From Acanthacorydalis orientalis (taxonomy: Eukaryota > Arthropoda > Insecta > Megaloptera > Corydalidae): DNA of 64,000 bases. Below are positions 11,014 to 21,189 of this stretch, piece by piece. Numbering within the stretch: position 1 is the stretch's first letter; each line of letters begins with the position of its first letter. The notes under the pieces were generated by a model, which did no database searches, was not told the origin of the DNA, and was given only the letters and a program-made list of their open reading frames with translations. The position numbers were made by a program, and so were the translations under genes. The stretch covers positions 53,896,275-53,960,274 of the forward strand of contig CM068313.1 of NCBI GenBank assembly GCA_034766995.1. The letters run 5' to 3'.

Positions 11014-11413
11014 CAGCGTAGGATTTAGACGGTGCCAACATGAGCTACTGCTCAGGCTAAAAAAATTTAAGGGGTGGCAAATTTTGAAAAAATGGAAATT
11101 TTATTTTCAATCATCTCGATTTACAGGTAGCTCAAATGTGAAATGAAAAATTAGATCTAAAAATTTTTGTAGTTCATATTTTGTTTTTGAAATTTATATA
11201 ACAGAATGTCATAATTTTTATCTTTTTAAAAAATTAAATGAGTGGAAAATTTTACAAATTTTTTAGTAATTACTTAATGTTTTTCCGCTGAAATGTTCTT
11301 AAAATTACCAACAGTCACAGATTTTTCTTATTTTGACAAAATTTGAGGGAGTGGGAAAAGCGTGACATTTGATTGGTGACCCAAGGGCTCTACCTAATAT
11401 GAATCCGGGTCTG
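11014..11413. mobile_element. hAT-type MITE
   Basis: 400 bp, beginning CAGCGTAGGATTTAGAC and ending so that the reverse complement begins CAGACCCGGATTCAT. CAG-initiated, GGATT-containing TIRs are typical of hAT elements. The 8-bp flanks are TCTATACT (11006-11013) and GCTATACC (11414-11421), agreeing at 6 of 8 positions with a shared CTATAC core, consistent with an aged hAT target duplication. No transposase coding capacity; the body is AT-rich. Confidence 0.6.
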
Positions 11414-11421
11414 GCTATACC

Positions 11422-11944
11422 ATCTTCTTTAAAATGATATGATACAAATAAATCACTTGTGACAATAAAATTATTTATAATCAATTATGTGCATCATGCT
11501 AATATATTATTTCATATTAATAGATTTGCAAAATAAAAATATTAGATATGTGAAAAAGATTTTTCGTTTTTTTTTCAACATTCTGGCACAGATGTATAAA
11601 ATTCAAATAAATTAGGTCTCTTTTCGTTTTTAAAAAGTAGGCATCGAAGTCTATGAAACGTCATATGTTTTAATTTAACAATTCACATAACCTACGATAA
11701 AATAAAATAATTAGTTTTTATTTGTTTCACCCTTGTATATCAAATATTCTTATTAACAAAATTATTTTTAACCTCCATCCATTCCTCGAGTCTATTTCGA
11801 CCTAAAGGAAAGTTCCTCCCAAATATCTTCAAAAATATAAACATTACAAATTTGTAACTTAGTGACTTTGTCTGATATGTTCTGAAAATATATTACACAA
11901 ACATCCAATAAATTACGATTTATCGTTACACCGCTATAAAATAA
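11422..11944. other. AT-rich spacer
   Basis: No recognisable feature between the hAT MITE and PB2. Confidence 0.5.
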
Positions 11945-13976
11945 GTAACACTAAAGATCCTTGGGTCTTAAATGACCCACATTAATTTTTAGTACTTAAT
12001 TTGCTGTTATTTATAATATTTTGAATGTAAAATGTTCCTATACATACATATAATCAGGAAAATCCTCGAAATACAATTTTGTTTTACATTTGAATTAAAT
12101 TTTAATATGGTAGTATAATCGTAATAATTATACGTTTTCAAAATCATAAAGTGAGAGAATACATACAAAGGTACATTTTACATCTAATGAAAAACTGTTC
12201 AGTTTTTCTTGTGGAAGCTTTTTGTGCCACGTGTAGAGTTCAAGAAATTTTAGAATATCGATTATTGTTTTATAAACTTGTGAGAGTTATTTTATAAATT
12301 AGGTAAACACCTATTTTATGTAAAAGTAAGTGCACCTTTTTAATTTGGATTTTGATACTATTTGTAAAAAAAAATAAATCTCTGTAAGATGTCATGGGTG
12401 AACGAAAATGAAATGACTTTAAAGGTTGTATTATCATCTGGAGATGGGCCGTGCTCCAAGACTTCAGATAATGTGAAATTTGATGAAAATCCTTATGATA
12501 GTGAAGACGACGTTTACTCAGAAGTACCGATAGCGTCATACTTATCCAAAGATAAAAGTATTAAATGGTATTTTGATCCGCTTACTCAGAGTGGTCGAAC
12601 TTCATGCTCAAATGTAATGCAGATAACTCCAGGAATTACAATATACGTAGTTACTGGTACATCTGATGAAATTTCAACTTTTGTAATTGATATTGCAAAC
12701 TTGGAAGGACAACGAGTATATAATGAAGACTGGAAACTTTTGGATAACATAAAACTGGTAGCATTCATTGGTCTTTTGATATTAGCTGATGTATACAATC
12801 ATATAATGAACCAACTGTAAACTAGTAAAACGACCAAAAAGGTTCACATATTTCCCATGATACTATGTATTTGAAACGATTCAAAGTTATTTCAAGAATC
12901 ACAAGATTTGATGATCGCAGCCCACGAGCTGCTCGTAAAAATGCGGACAAGCTGGCCACAATTCGGGACTTGTGGGACAAATGGGTTGAGATACTGTCAA
13001 AATTAATCAATCCAGGTGAAAATGTAACGATTGACGAGCAGTTGGTTGGATTTCGAGGTAGGTGTTTGTTTCATCAATACATGCCGATGAAACCATCAAA
13101 GTATGGAATAAAATTTTAGATACTTTGCGATAGCATAAATACATACATATAAAGCATTCAAATTTATACAAGGAAGGAAGCTGGTCCAGTAACTGAGAGA
13201 AACCAAGTTTTACGGGTAGTACTTAATTTATGTTCAAGAGAGCTAAAAGGCTGAAATGTTATGTTTGATAATTTTTACACATCGTATGAATTTAGGTATC
13301 TGTTGTTGAAACGCAAAATTACCATGATAAGGACGATACGAAAAAAAACAATAATTCCACCTGTACTTTTGGATGTGAAAGATAAACTTGTGTTTTCGTC
13401 AACTTTTGCGTTTACCCGGGATGCTACCATGGTGTTTTATATACAAAAAATGAATAAGTGTTTTATCCTTCAAAGTGCCTTACATAAAAGTGAAAGGGTT
13501 GCAAGCGACACTGAGAAAAACCACAAATAATTTTAGATTGTAATGAGACCAAAGGTAGCGTCGATACGATTGATAAAAAGAGAGCGTGTTACACTTGTAA
13601 AAGAAAAACAAACAGATGATCAGTGGCTGTGTTTTCCAATATACTAGACATGTCAGTGAACAATTCATTTGTGTTCTTCACAAGTGTTTTCCCAGATTGG
13701 AACATCAATAAATATCATAGACGACGATTTTTTATCAAAACACAGAGTGAATTTTTGATAAAAGAGCATATGGCTAGAAGAGTTCACCCCCAACCGTCTC
13801 TATACTGGTAAAATTTAACATTTAACAGATAGCCTTACAGCATCTAACACAACACTCTCACCGACGACATCTACAAGTGAACGAACCGATAAAAAAAGAA
13901 ACCGAGAAATGAAATATTGCTTTTTTGTATTAGTCCATATATGGGTCTATTTTCACCCTAAGAACTATACTGTTAC
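11945..13976 (+). mobile_element. piggyBac-like transposon PB2 (nearly full length)
   Basis: About 2.03 kb with terminal inverted repeats: left GTAACACTAAAGATCCTTGG; right, reversed, GTAACAGTATAGTTCTTAGG. Both are followed by subterminal palindromes (GGGTCTTAAATGACCC on the left). Flanking four-base sites are ATAA and TTAT, so the expected TTAA duplication has decayed. The transposase pseudogene inside is listed separately. Confidence 0.85.
12389..13811 (+). pseudogene. piggyBac-like (DDE_Tnp_1_7) transposase pseudogene of PB2
   Basis: Four open pieces keep the family order. 12389-12820 starts at ATG with an acidic N-terminus, then VMQITPGIT and QRVYNEDWKLLDNIKLVAFI. 12865-13119 has LKRFKVISRITRFDDRSPRA, DLWDKWVE, VTIDEQLVGFRGRC and QYMPMKPSKYGIKF. 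13261-13530 has FDNFYTSYEFRYLLLKRKIT (the second catalytic Asp lies in DNF). 13540-13811 has a GSVDTID segment (third catalytic Asp) followed by AVFSNILDMSVNNSFVF. The first catalytic Asp probably lies in the frame-shifted stretch just after 13119 (LCDSI). Several frameshifts and stops separate the pieces, and a short stretch after 12780 appears deleted. Enzymes of this family excise and insert at TTAA sites; this copy cannot. Confidence 0.9.
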
Positions 13977-14185
13977 TTATTTTGAGGGACAAACAAAGGT
14001 TTATATAACATGGAAATTTTTATTAGAAAAGAAATATTGTTGACTGGATACATTAGTCTTCCACTGAGATTATTTTTTTTAGATATAGCATAAAAAACAT
14101 GTTTTATTGTAATATGATTCAATTACAAAATTCGTTCTTCAAGAAAAATTTTTACGCTTCTTGTTAAGTCAAATTATATTAACTA

Positions 14186-14748
14186 TTAGGTTGGCTAAAA
14201 ATAATTGCGGTTTGTGATCCTTAAATTCATATACAACTTTATACACTAGCTGTTTTAAGTGGTCCAGAACTATTGGATAGTTAACACTTAAATTTTGTGA
14301 AAGCTTTCGAATTGTTGCACGTGTTGCTGATCCAACTAACGCTTTCAGTTGATTATTATGAACTGAAAAAAGACGCCCGCGACCTTCTTCATCTTCTAGA
14401 CTCTCGTCCCCAGCATGAAATTTTTGGAACCGCCATTGCACCGTGCATTCCTTATCAGTACCCACACCAAAAGCATCGTTTAGATTACGAGCAGTTTCTG
14501 ATGCTTTACCACCCGTTTTCAACTCATACAAAAAATTACTCTTACGTGCTTCTTTTCCATCTTTAGTACAATTGCCAAATTTGAACTAAAATTAATCATT
14601 AAACCAAAGTCGATATTATTAACATACAGATTAAAAAATATACTTTAGCATAATATAAACGTGAAGACAATCAAATGACAGTTTCACTAAAAAAATTAAG
14701 GTTAGAATTCAGAAAATAAAAATTGTAATTATTTTTCTACCAACATTA
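14186..14748 (-). mobile_element. Mariner-derived MITE, family B copy 2
   Basis: About 563 bp with TIRs TTAGGTTGGCTAAAAATAAT (left) and, reversed, TAATGTTGGTAGAAAAATAA (right), TA-flanked. A minus-strand open frame (14169-14531) starts MYELKTGGKASETARNLNDA and shows both HTH halves of the mariner DNA-binding region (RFQKFHAGDESLEDEEGRGR, then RKLSQNLSV and VLDHLKQL). It then runs straight into the TIR. The whole DD34D catalytic domain is missing, as in the other B copies, so this is a subfamily founded by one internal deletion and not individual decay. Confidence 0.88.
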
Positions 14749-14751
14749 TAT

Positions 14752-14756
<5 letters not shown>

Positions 14757-14800
<44 letters not shown>
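14757..14800. repeat. (TA)n microsatellite
   Basis: About 44 bp of TA, just outside the right end of the family B MITE. Confidence 0.95.
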
Positions 14801-14802
<2 letters not shown>

Positions 14803-15423
14803 GATACATTATTTCCGATAACTATGAATCATTAGCTAAGTATAAAATGATGAAAACAAATTTTTTTTAATTACTTTTTATCGTAGTGTAGATATTGTCT
14901 ATATCAAAGTTATATAACAAGTGTAAAAATAAATATTAAGTTGTGATTTATTAGAACAAAGAGGCAATTGTTCATTTACAACAGACAGTACGCTGAAAAT
15001 GCATTATACGTTTTCAAAGAAATCGCTTAAATCAAAGACAAAGGCTTCACAGCAAAATCAGACAGACAGGCAGCGTATAATATATTCTCAGGAACGAAGT
15101 AGAGAATGCAATGCCGGAATAGCTGTCGTTCTCAGTGACACCGTAATTTATAAATAGTTGTGTTTCTCCGAATGTTATTGTTGTGAATTTCAACATTAGG
15201 CTCATATTATATGATATAATTTTTTTAAACCCATTAAGCGCCGCTTTTTCTTATACGCAACATTAATTTTTGAATTTTTTTCCTTGCCAAATATATTTTT
15301 TTAAACTTTTTTATACAACAGTAAACATTGATTCAATATCAATAGGACTAATCCGATTCATGCGAAAATGAGAAAAAAGCGGAATAGATAAAGACTTTAC
15401 AAGAACCAGGTCATATATATATA
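14801..15423. other. Unassigned DNA
   Basis: Mixed-composition stretch. CATTAAGCGCCGC near 15230 resembles a piggyBac-type terminus but has no TTAA partner that I can find. Confidence 0.35.
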
Positions 15424-16699
15424 TTAGGAGGTTGCATTGAAAGTCGCTGTTTTTCGTATTTTTTTGAGAATTTATTTCAATAACAAAATATGTGAGTACA
15501 TTAATAAAAGTATTTGCTCTCGGAAATTATGACTTTTTCCCATTTTTCTGGCAAAAGTTGAATTCCAAGATGAAAGAGTGGTATGTCTTTTGAGCCAATC
15601 CATTCAGTAACCCAATTTTCGATTTTTCCCTAGTTATGGAAATGTGGTTCTTTCCAAGCGTGTTGCATCGATCGGAACAGATGGTAATCGCTTGGGATCA
15701 GGTCCGGAGGTGCAGGAGAACTTCCCATTCGATCTCTATTCGTGTTTGTTTCACAGCTATACAAAAATGGGGTCGAGCGTTGTCGAAAGTGGGGTCGAGA
15801 AGAATTACTTTTTGGCGACTTGATAGAACTGATGGTCGTTTTTGAATCAAATAATCATTCAAACGCTCCAGTTGTTGTCGATAACTTTCGGCAGTGATTG
15901 ATTCTTTCGGTTTCGACAGCTCATAATATACAACACCCTCCATATCCCACCAAAGAGAGAGCATTACTTTGTGACTGTGGGTGTGTCGCTTTGGTGTCGA
16001 CGTTGATGTTTAGCCAGGATAAATCCATGATTTCTTGCGTTCGGGTTGTCGAAGTAGATCTATTTTTTATCATTAGTTACGATACACTACAAGAAAATAT
16101 TCTTTTTGTGCCTTCCAAGCAAAGAAATCAAGATTTTTAAACGATTAGCAATGGCATTATCTGTCAATTCATATGGAAGCCATCTCCCTTCATTCTGGAT
16201 GTTTCCAATGGTTTATAAACGTCGTGAATTGATTGATTTATCGACTACGAGCTGTTGAGGCAATTCTTTGAGTGTTTAGCAGGGTTTTATTCTAATAGAG
16301 CTTACAGTTGTTCATCATCGAACTTTTTCGATTTACCTGGTCGTTGTTTCTCGTGAACATCACAATCACCATTTTTGAATGGTCGAAACAAATTTCTACA
16401 GACTGTTTCCAATGAACCAGCATCATCATAAGTTTTCGCAAGTAATCGATGAGCTTCAACTGCACTTTTTTTCAAATCAAAGTAGCGCAGAAGTACACAT
16501 CGGGAAAACAACATATCGCGTTCCATTTTAATTCGATTATAGAAAAGCACTTGTGTAACGAAAATATGGCGTGTCATGACAGAATTTTAGTGGGAAATGT
16601 TGACATTTCAAAACGACATAAGAGACATCTGTCACTGCCCACAACATCCGCATCCAGCGCCATCTACATGCGAACAGGGTCTTTCAATGCAATCTCCTA

Positions 16700-16700
<1 letters not shown>
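15424..16700 (-). mobile_element. Mariner transposon, family D copy 1
   Basis: About 1277 bp, TA-flanked, with TIRs TTAGGAGGTTGCATTGAAAG (left) and, reversed, ATAGGAGATTGCATTGAAAG (right). Minus-strand transposase pieces: 16302-16577, where the likely start methionine opens [20 protein letters not shown], followed by [15 protein letters not shown] (first HTH region); then 15698-15964 with LWWDMEGVVYYEL and FDNARPHFCIAVKQ (second catalytic Asp). The linking region and the third-Asp region are broken by frameshifts and stops. Confidence 0.92.
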
Positions 16701-16702
<2 letters not shown>

Positions 16703-16746
<44 letters not shown>

Positions 16747-16825
16747 AACACACACCTATATATGTATATAGATATATGTATATGTATATGTATATAGATA
16801 ACGTATATACATATATAGATATATG

Positions 16826-16886
<61 letters not shown>
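16703..16886. repeat. (TA)n-rich microsatellite between two mariners
   Basis: About 184 bp of TA with GTATATG-type interruptions, filling exactly the gap between the right end of mariner D1 and the left end of mariner A2. Confidence 0.95.
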
Positions 16887-16887
<1 letters not shown>

Positions 16888-18170
16888 TAGGGCGTAATAT
16901 ATGAAATTACGGAATTTGTCGGTGAGAATTAAAACGGAATATTTTTAACAAAACCAAATATATTTAATCAAAACAAGCTCTATCAGCTTCAATGATCTTT
17001 TGTCAAAGAGAAATTAGGTTGTTTATCCCATTTTTATAAAAATCAACATTTTTAGAGCTTATGAAGTCTTCGAATCCCTGAAATCACTTCTGTTTGGGTT
17101 CGGAACTTTTTATTTCTTAAATAATATTCCAAGTAGCGAAATAGATGATAGTCTGTCGGTGAAAGATCTGGTGAATAAGGGGGATGCGGTAAAATTTCAT
17201 AATTTAATGAATTTAAGTTGGAAACTGTGATTCGAGACGTGTGTGGTCGAGCACAGTCTTGCAATAGTCCTATGGCCCATATCTATTGATTAGCATTGGC
17301 TGTTTTGTTTTTAATTTTTCATTCATATTGTCGATTTCGCGACAATATGAATCAGACGTTATTGCTTCGCATGGTTTTAAAAAAGAATAAAGGATTATTC
17401 CTTTATTTCTCCACTTCACAGTAACCATAATTTTTTTCTTGGTGTAATGATGGCTTGAGTGCGTGTCCTGGAGCTTCATGTACATTTAACCATTGTCCCG
17501 ATCCTTGTCTGTTATCATAAAGAATCCACTTCTAATCACAAGTTATGATTCGATTTAAAAATGGCGTTTTATAATTTCGAATCATTAATGAAGAACTCAT
17601 CACTAAGCGTCTCAGTTTCTGATCATCTGTAAATTCGTGGGGCACCTACTTATCGGGCTTTTTCATCTTTTCTATTGCAGCGAAATGACTAGAAACAGTC
17701 ATAATACTAACACCTAAATCACGTGCGAGAGCTCGAACTGTTGTATGTGGATTAACTTCCACCATGGCTCTTAAATGTTCTTCTTCACAATGGTTTTGGG
17801 CCTTCCTCGAGGCTCATGGTCGATTCATATTACCGGAACGAATTTTTTTGAACATTAATTGAATTGTTCTCTGGCTATCCGACTCTTCTCCGAAAGCTCC
17901 ATTGATATTTCTACCTGATACCGTTGCCTTTTGTCCCAACTTGAACTCATATAAAAAAAGTAGACGCAAATATTTTGTGGACACCAACCTGTTAATGGGT
18001 ATAAAAATAAAGATAACAACAATAACTCCGTATTTAAAAACAATTCAAGGGTAACAGTACATCAGTCAATTCCAAATAGCTGAACTTGTAAAATATTGCA
18101 CAGAACCTTTCTCAATCGCGGTCGACCTCTGAGTGATTGAAATTCTGTAATTTAATATGGTACGACCTTA
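16887..18170 (-). mobile_element. Mariner transposon, family A copy 2
   Basis: About 1284 bp. Left TIR TTAGGGCGTAATATATGAAA; the right end matches other A copies with changes (reversed: CTAAGGTCGTACCATATTAA). Minus-strand pieces: 17270-17485 (MVTVKWRNKGIILYSFLKPC, then NMNEKLKTKQPMLINRYGP) and 17052-17264 (QDCARPHTS with the second catalytic Asp, then PPYSPDLSPTDYHLF with the third). The N-terminal HTH part (17600-17950) is frame-broken. A 13-bp-stem hairpin (17321-17353) sits in the coding region, as in copies 1 and 4. Confidence 0.92.
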
Positions 18171-18171
18171 G

Positions 18172-18240
18172 ATATATATATATATATATATATATATACC
18201 TATATTTACTTTATTTACCTATCCTTATCTTATATTTACG

Positions 18241-18272
<32 letters not shown>

Positions 18273-18275
18273 CAT
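18172..18275. repeat. Two (TA)n tracts
   Basis: TA runs at about 18172-18198 and 18246-18273 separated by about 50 bp of TTTATTTACC-like sequence, directly outside the right end of mariner A2. Confidence 0.9.
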
Positions 18276-20484
18276 AAAAAGTACAACGTGTTTCCCCACC
18301 CGAATTGTTTTAGCAAGTTTGATTCGAATTTTAATAAAATAAATGATTTTAAAATTGAAAACAGACTAGTTTTTATTCACTTTTGAAATATATTTTTTTT
18401 GATAATGCTAACAACGTCACCGCTTTTCCGTATACAAAACATTTCACAGTGGAAAATCCAAATTTTTATTTTTTTTTCTTTCTAACGCTAAATTAATAAG
18501 AAGAGATCTAGGAACAAACCATATTACGAGTTTTCGAAAATTCCTATGATTTTGTGTAGAGGTGTTTAAAGGGTTATATTCGAATATATCAAGCGATAAT
18601 TAAATTTAAGATTTGCCGTAATTACAATTATTTATTAATTATATATTTTTTAAATTGATAATTAGCAATTAATAAATTACAGTTTATTCAGATATATTTA
18701 GAATTAAAAATATTTTTATGTAATATATAATACCTTTTTCACTTTCAATTTATGACAATGAACACAAATATCTTTCTGTATTATAAAAATGAAACAATTA
18801 TCCTATTGTAGTGACTTTTATTTGTTCTTTGATTGGTTGATATCGGTCACTTGGTTAATTTTCTGATTGGTTAATGTCAGTCACATGATACACTATTTCA
18901 AGATAAAACTGATAAGAAATTTATTTAAAATATTGTATTCACTGAATCTCTCGAGCAGGGATTTTTAATCTTTTTCATACATTGTCTCCTTACAAAAAAT
19001 ATTATTTTTTATCGATTCTCTTGAAAATTGGAACTACTGCTGCGTCTCCCTAGAGACATTCAAATAGTTCATGTGCATTTTTGAAGAAATATTTATATTT
19101 TTCAAAAGGATAATAAAAAATGATAGTGAAAATATTTTAAAAATTCTTCAATGGCTGTGTTTAATAAATGATTATTATCATCATTGTTAAATTTATTAAT
19201 AATACACAGGAAGACGTTGAAAACAATAATACCCCCAGACAGTATACTGTAAAACACAAAGCAGGGGCATTATAAAAAACTGAGAATACTGAGAAGCAAA
19301 ACCCAGGCCTGGAGCCGTACGAAATCGTATTTCGTAGAAACAGTTGTATATGTATTGTTATACATTTTAAAATAACTGTTTGTAATAAAAGAATTTTTAT
19401 TTTTTGAACTTTTGCATAGGCCACTTTTTCCTTTTTGTAATAATTTGCTTCACATAAAGTTTTCAGATTTATCGTTTTGAAAATTATATTTGTGTGTTTA
19501 TATTTTTAAGACAATGTGTTTAGTCCAGTATTTTGAGTAGGGTCATACCTCCCCCTAGTCCCCTATCTATTAGAAAAAAAATTAGTTATATACATATTAC
19601 ACATATCAAAAAAATGTTAACTTGTCCAAATATGCATTAGTTAAATGTCATCCCCTCCTTATTCTTATATTAAATAGTGAAGGCGTTTCTTTCTCCTTAA
19701 ATGTTAAAGATGGTTTTTGTCATACAGTATAAATATTTTCAATAACCAATTCGATACGGACATTTTAAATATGCTTTCAAACGGAATCAATTTCAAAAGG
19801 ATTGTAAATACAGACATACGTTGTACAATGCCATCGACACACAATGACATCGATACACTTTGTATGAATCTGAAACGTCACCTTAGGAAAACGTTGCACA
19901 GATGTTCAGAGGCAATGCGAATGCACAGACAAACGGATATTTCGAACATGCACGTGTTTTGTTAAATAGAAAATACCGATCTGTCAACGAAATACACAAA
20001 TAGACACAAAAGACATGCACCGAGAAAATAGGAAGCTAAGAGAGAGAGAGAATGAGTTAGTATCAGAGGAGGAACAACGGGATGACTCGACAGTCACATA
20101 TTCTCGGCAGTTGAATCATTCTCGAAAATAAAACATTGATAAATGATTCGAAAATTTTACATTTATGCTTCAATTTTTACGCATATCGAAGCAATGAGTT
20201 TGTCGACGATTAAGAGAAACACGAGTAGGTACGCATCTTTTTCATACAGAGTTACTCACTTAAATAATTTAAGTATTTGTTTTGAGTCAATTGAACTTAA
20301 TTATTTAATCCATACATTTTTCTAATAAAAATAGTAATAAAATAATTGAATGCACATTCTTTTATTCTATTTATAATTTATGACTGTACATCATGATTCT
20401 TGTAAGTAAAATAAAAAAATCAAATGACTTATTTCCATAAAAATATTAATGTGAAAGTATTGTCAAATCGTAGATATCTACATA
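18276..20484. other. 2.2 kb without recognisable genes
   Basis: AT-rich, no transposon signature I can name. Two spaced copies of GATTGGTT..T.TCGGTCAC / GATTGGTTAATGTCAGTCAC lie 34 bp apart at 18831 and 18865. A mixed-composition stretch at 19210-19340 and a mildly CpG-richer stretch at 19800-20130 hold no coding signature. Confidence 0.4.
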
Positions 20485-20644
20485 TTAAGTTTATTGTCCT
20501 TAAGGACACTGTTCTTGTGTTTTTTTTGCACTACCACTTTCATATTTCAACATTTTCAGATGGAGACAGAGATGTTGAAAAACAGAACCGGTAGTGAAAG
20601 AAACTGTTAGAACAGTGACCTCAAGGACAAGAACATAACTTTAA
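20485..20644. mobile_element. Snapback hairpin, probable TTAA-targeting MITE
   Basis: An imperfect palindrome about 160 bp long. The left arm reads TTGTCCTTAAGGACACTGTT, then a CACTACC segment and TTTCAACAT. The right arm, reversed, reads TTGTCCTTGAGGTCACTGTT, then CACTACC and TTTCAACAT. The unpaired loop is short (around 20555-20565). TTAA occurs at both outer ends (20485-20488, 20641-20644), which would fit a piggyBac-mobilised MITE. This is inference: TTAA is common in AT-rich DNA. Confidence 0.5.
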
Positions 20645-20852
20645 GTCCAGGTCAGGCCTATACCACTCGCTTATAATGACAATATATTTCTCTGGTTAGA
20701 GAATGTAAATGCTACCAGGAGACACTACCAATAGATTGGATTTCGGACCTATCTCCAAATCCTCTCTTCGATCTTATTGCACTCATTTTTTACGTGCGCA
20801 TTGAAAATGTAAACAAACTAACCTAAATCTGTAATCATTGTTTAGTACAAAA

Positions 20853-21030
20853 ATGTCTCGAAAGAAAAGATGTGTTGTCCGCCAATGTTATTTTGAGAAA
20901 ACCGAAGAAAGATAAATTTTTTTAGTGTCTATAAGGATGAAACATTGCAAAAATTGTGGAAAAATGCCATTGGTGTAAATAAAAAGTGTGTGTGTGGAAA
21001 GCAATGCGGTAGAAGTGAATCTTCTGTGCC
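20853..21030 (+). pseudogene. THAP zinc-finger relic
   Basis: From an ATG at 20853 the sequence reads MSRKKRCVVRQCYFEKTEER. After one frameshift it continues FFSVYKDETLQKLWKNAIGV, NKK and VCGKQC. The order (Cys pair at the start, an F..Y/P.D segment, a Trp followed by an I-G, then Cys-x-x-His) is that of a THAP DNA-binding domain. Here the last zinc ligand His reads Gln (CGKQ). THAP domains occur at the N-terminus of P-element-type transposases and of cellular regulators. No downstream transposase is visible, and the adjacent pogo-like element begins about 160 bp later. Degenerate and short, so moderate to low confidence. Confidence 0.4.
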
Positions 21031-21189
21031 ATGAGTATAAGAATATAAGAGGGTATGAGAGTAAGGTATTGTTATTAATTTTTATGTAGAACTATTTTCT
21101 GTTTAATGAACATAATAACTTTAATCTGTTTCCATACATTCACATTCCAAAAATGATAGAATTGGCTTGCGGTAACTTAAAATACGAAA

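Noticed and set aside
15225..15245. CATTAAGCGCCGC as a piggyBac terminus
   Set aside because: Only loosely similar, with no partner end found.
19161..19424. 87-codon minus-strand open frame with hydrophobic stretches
   Set aside because: Hydrophobicity follows from T-rich DNA; no signal, homologue or neighbour supports it.
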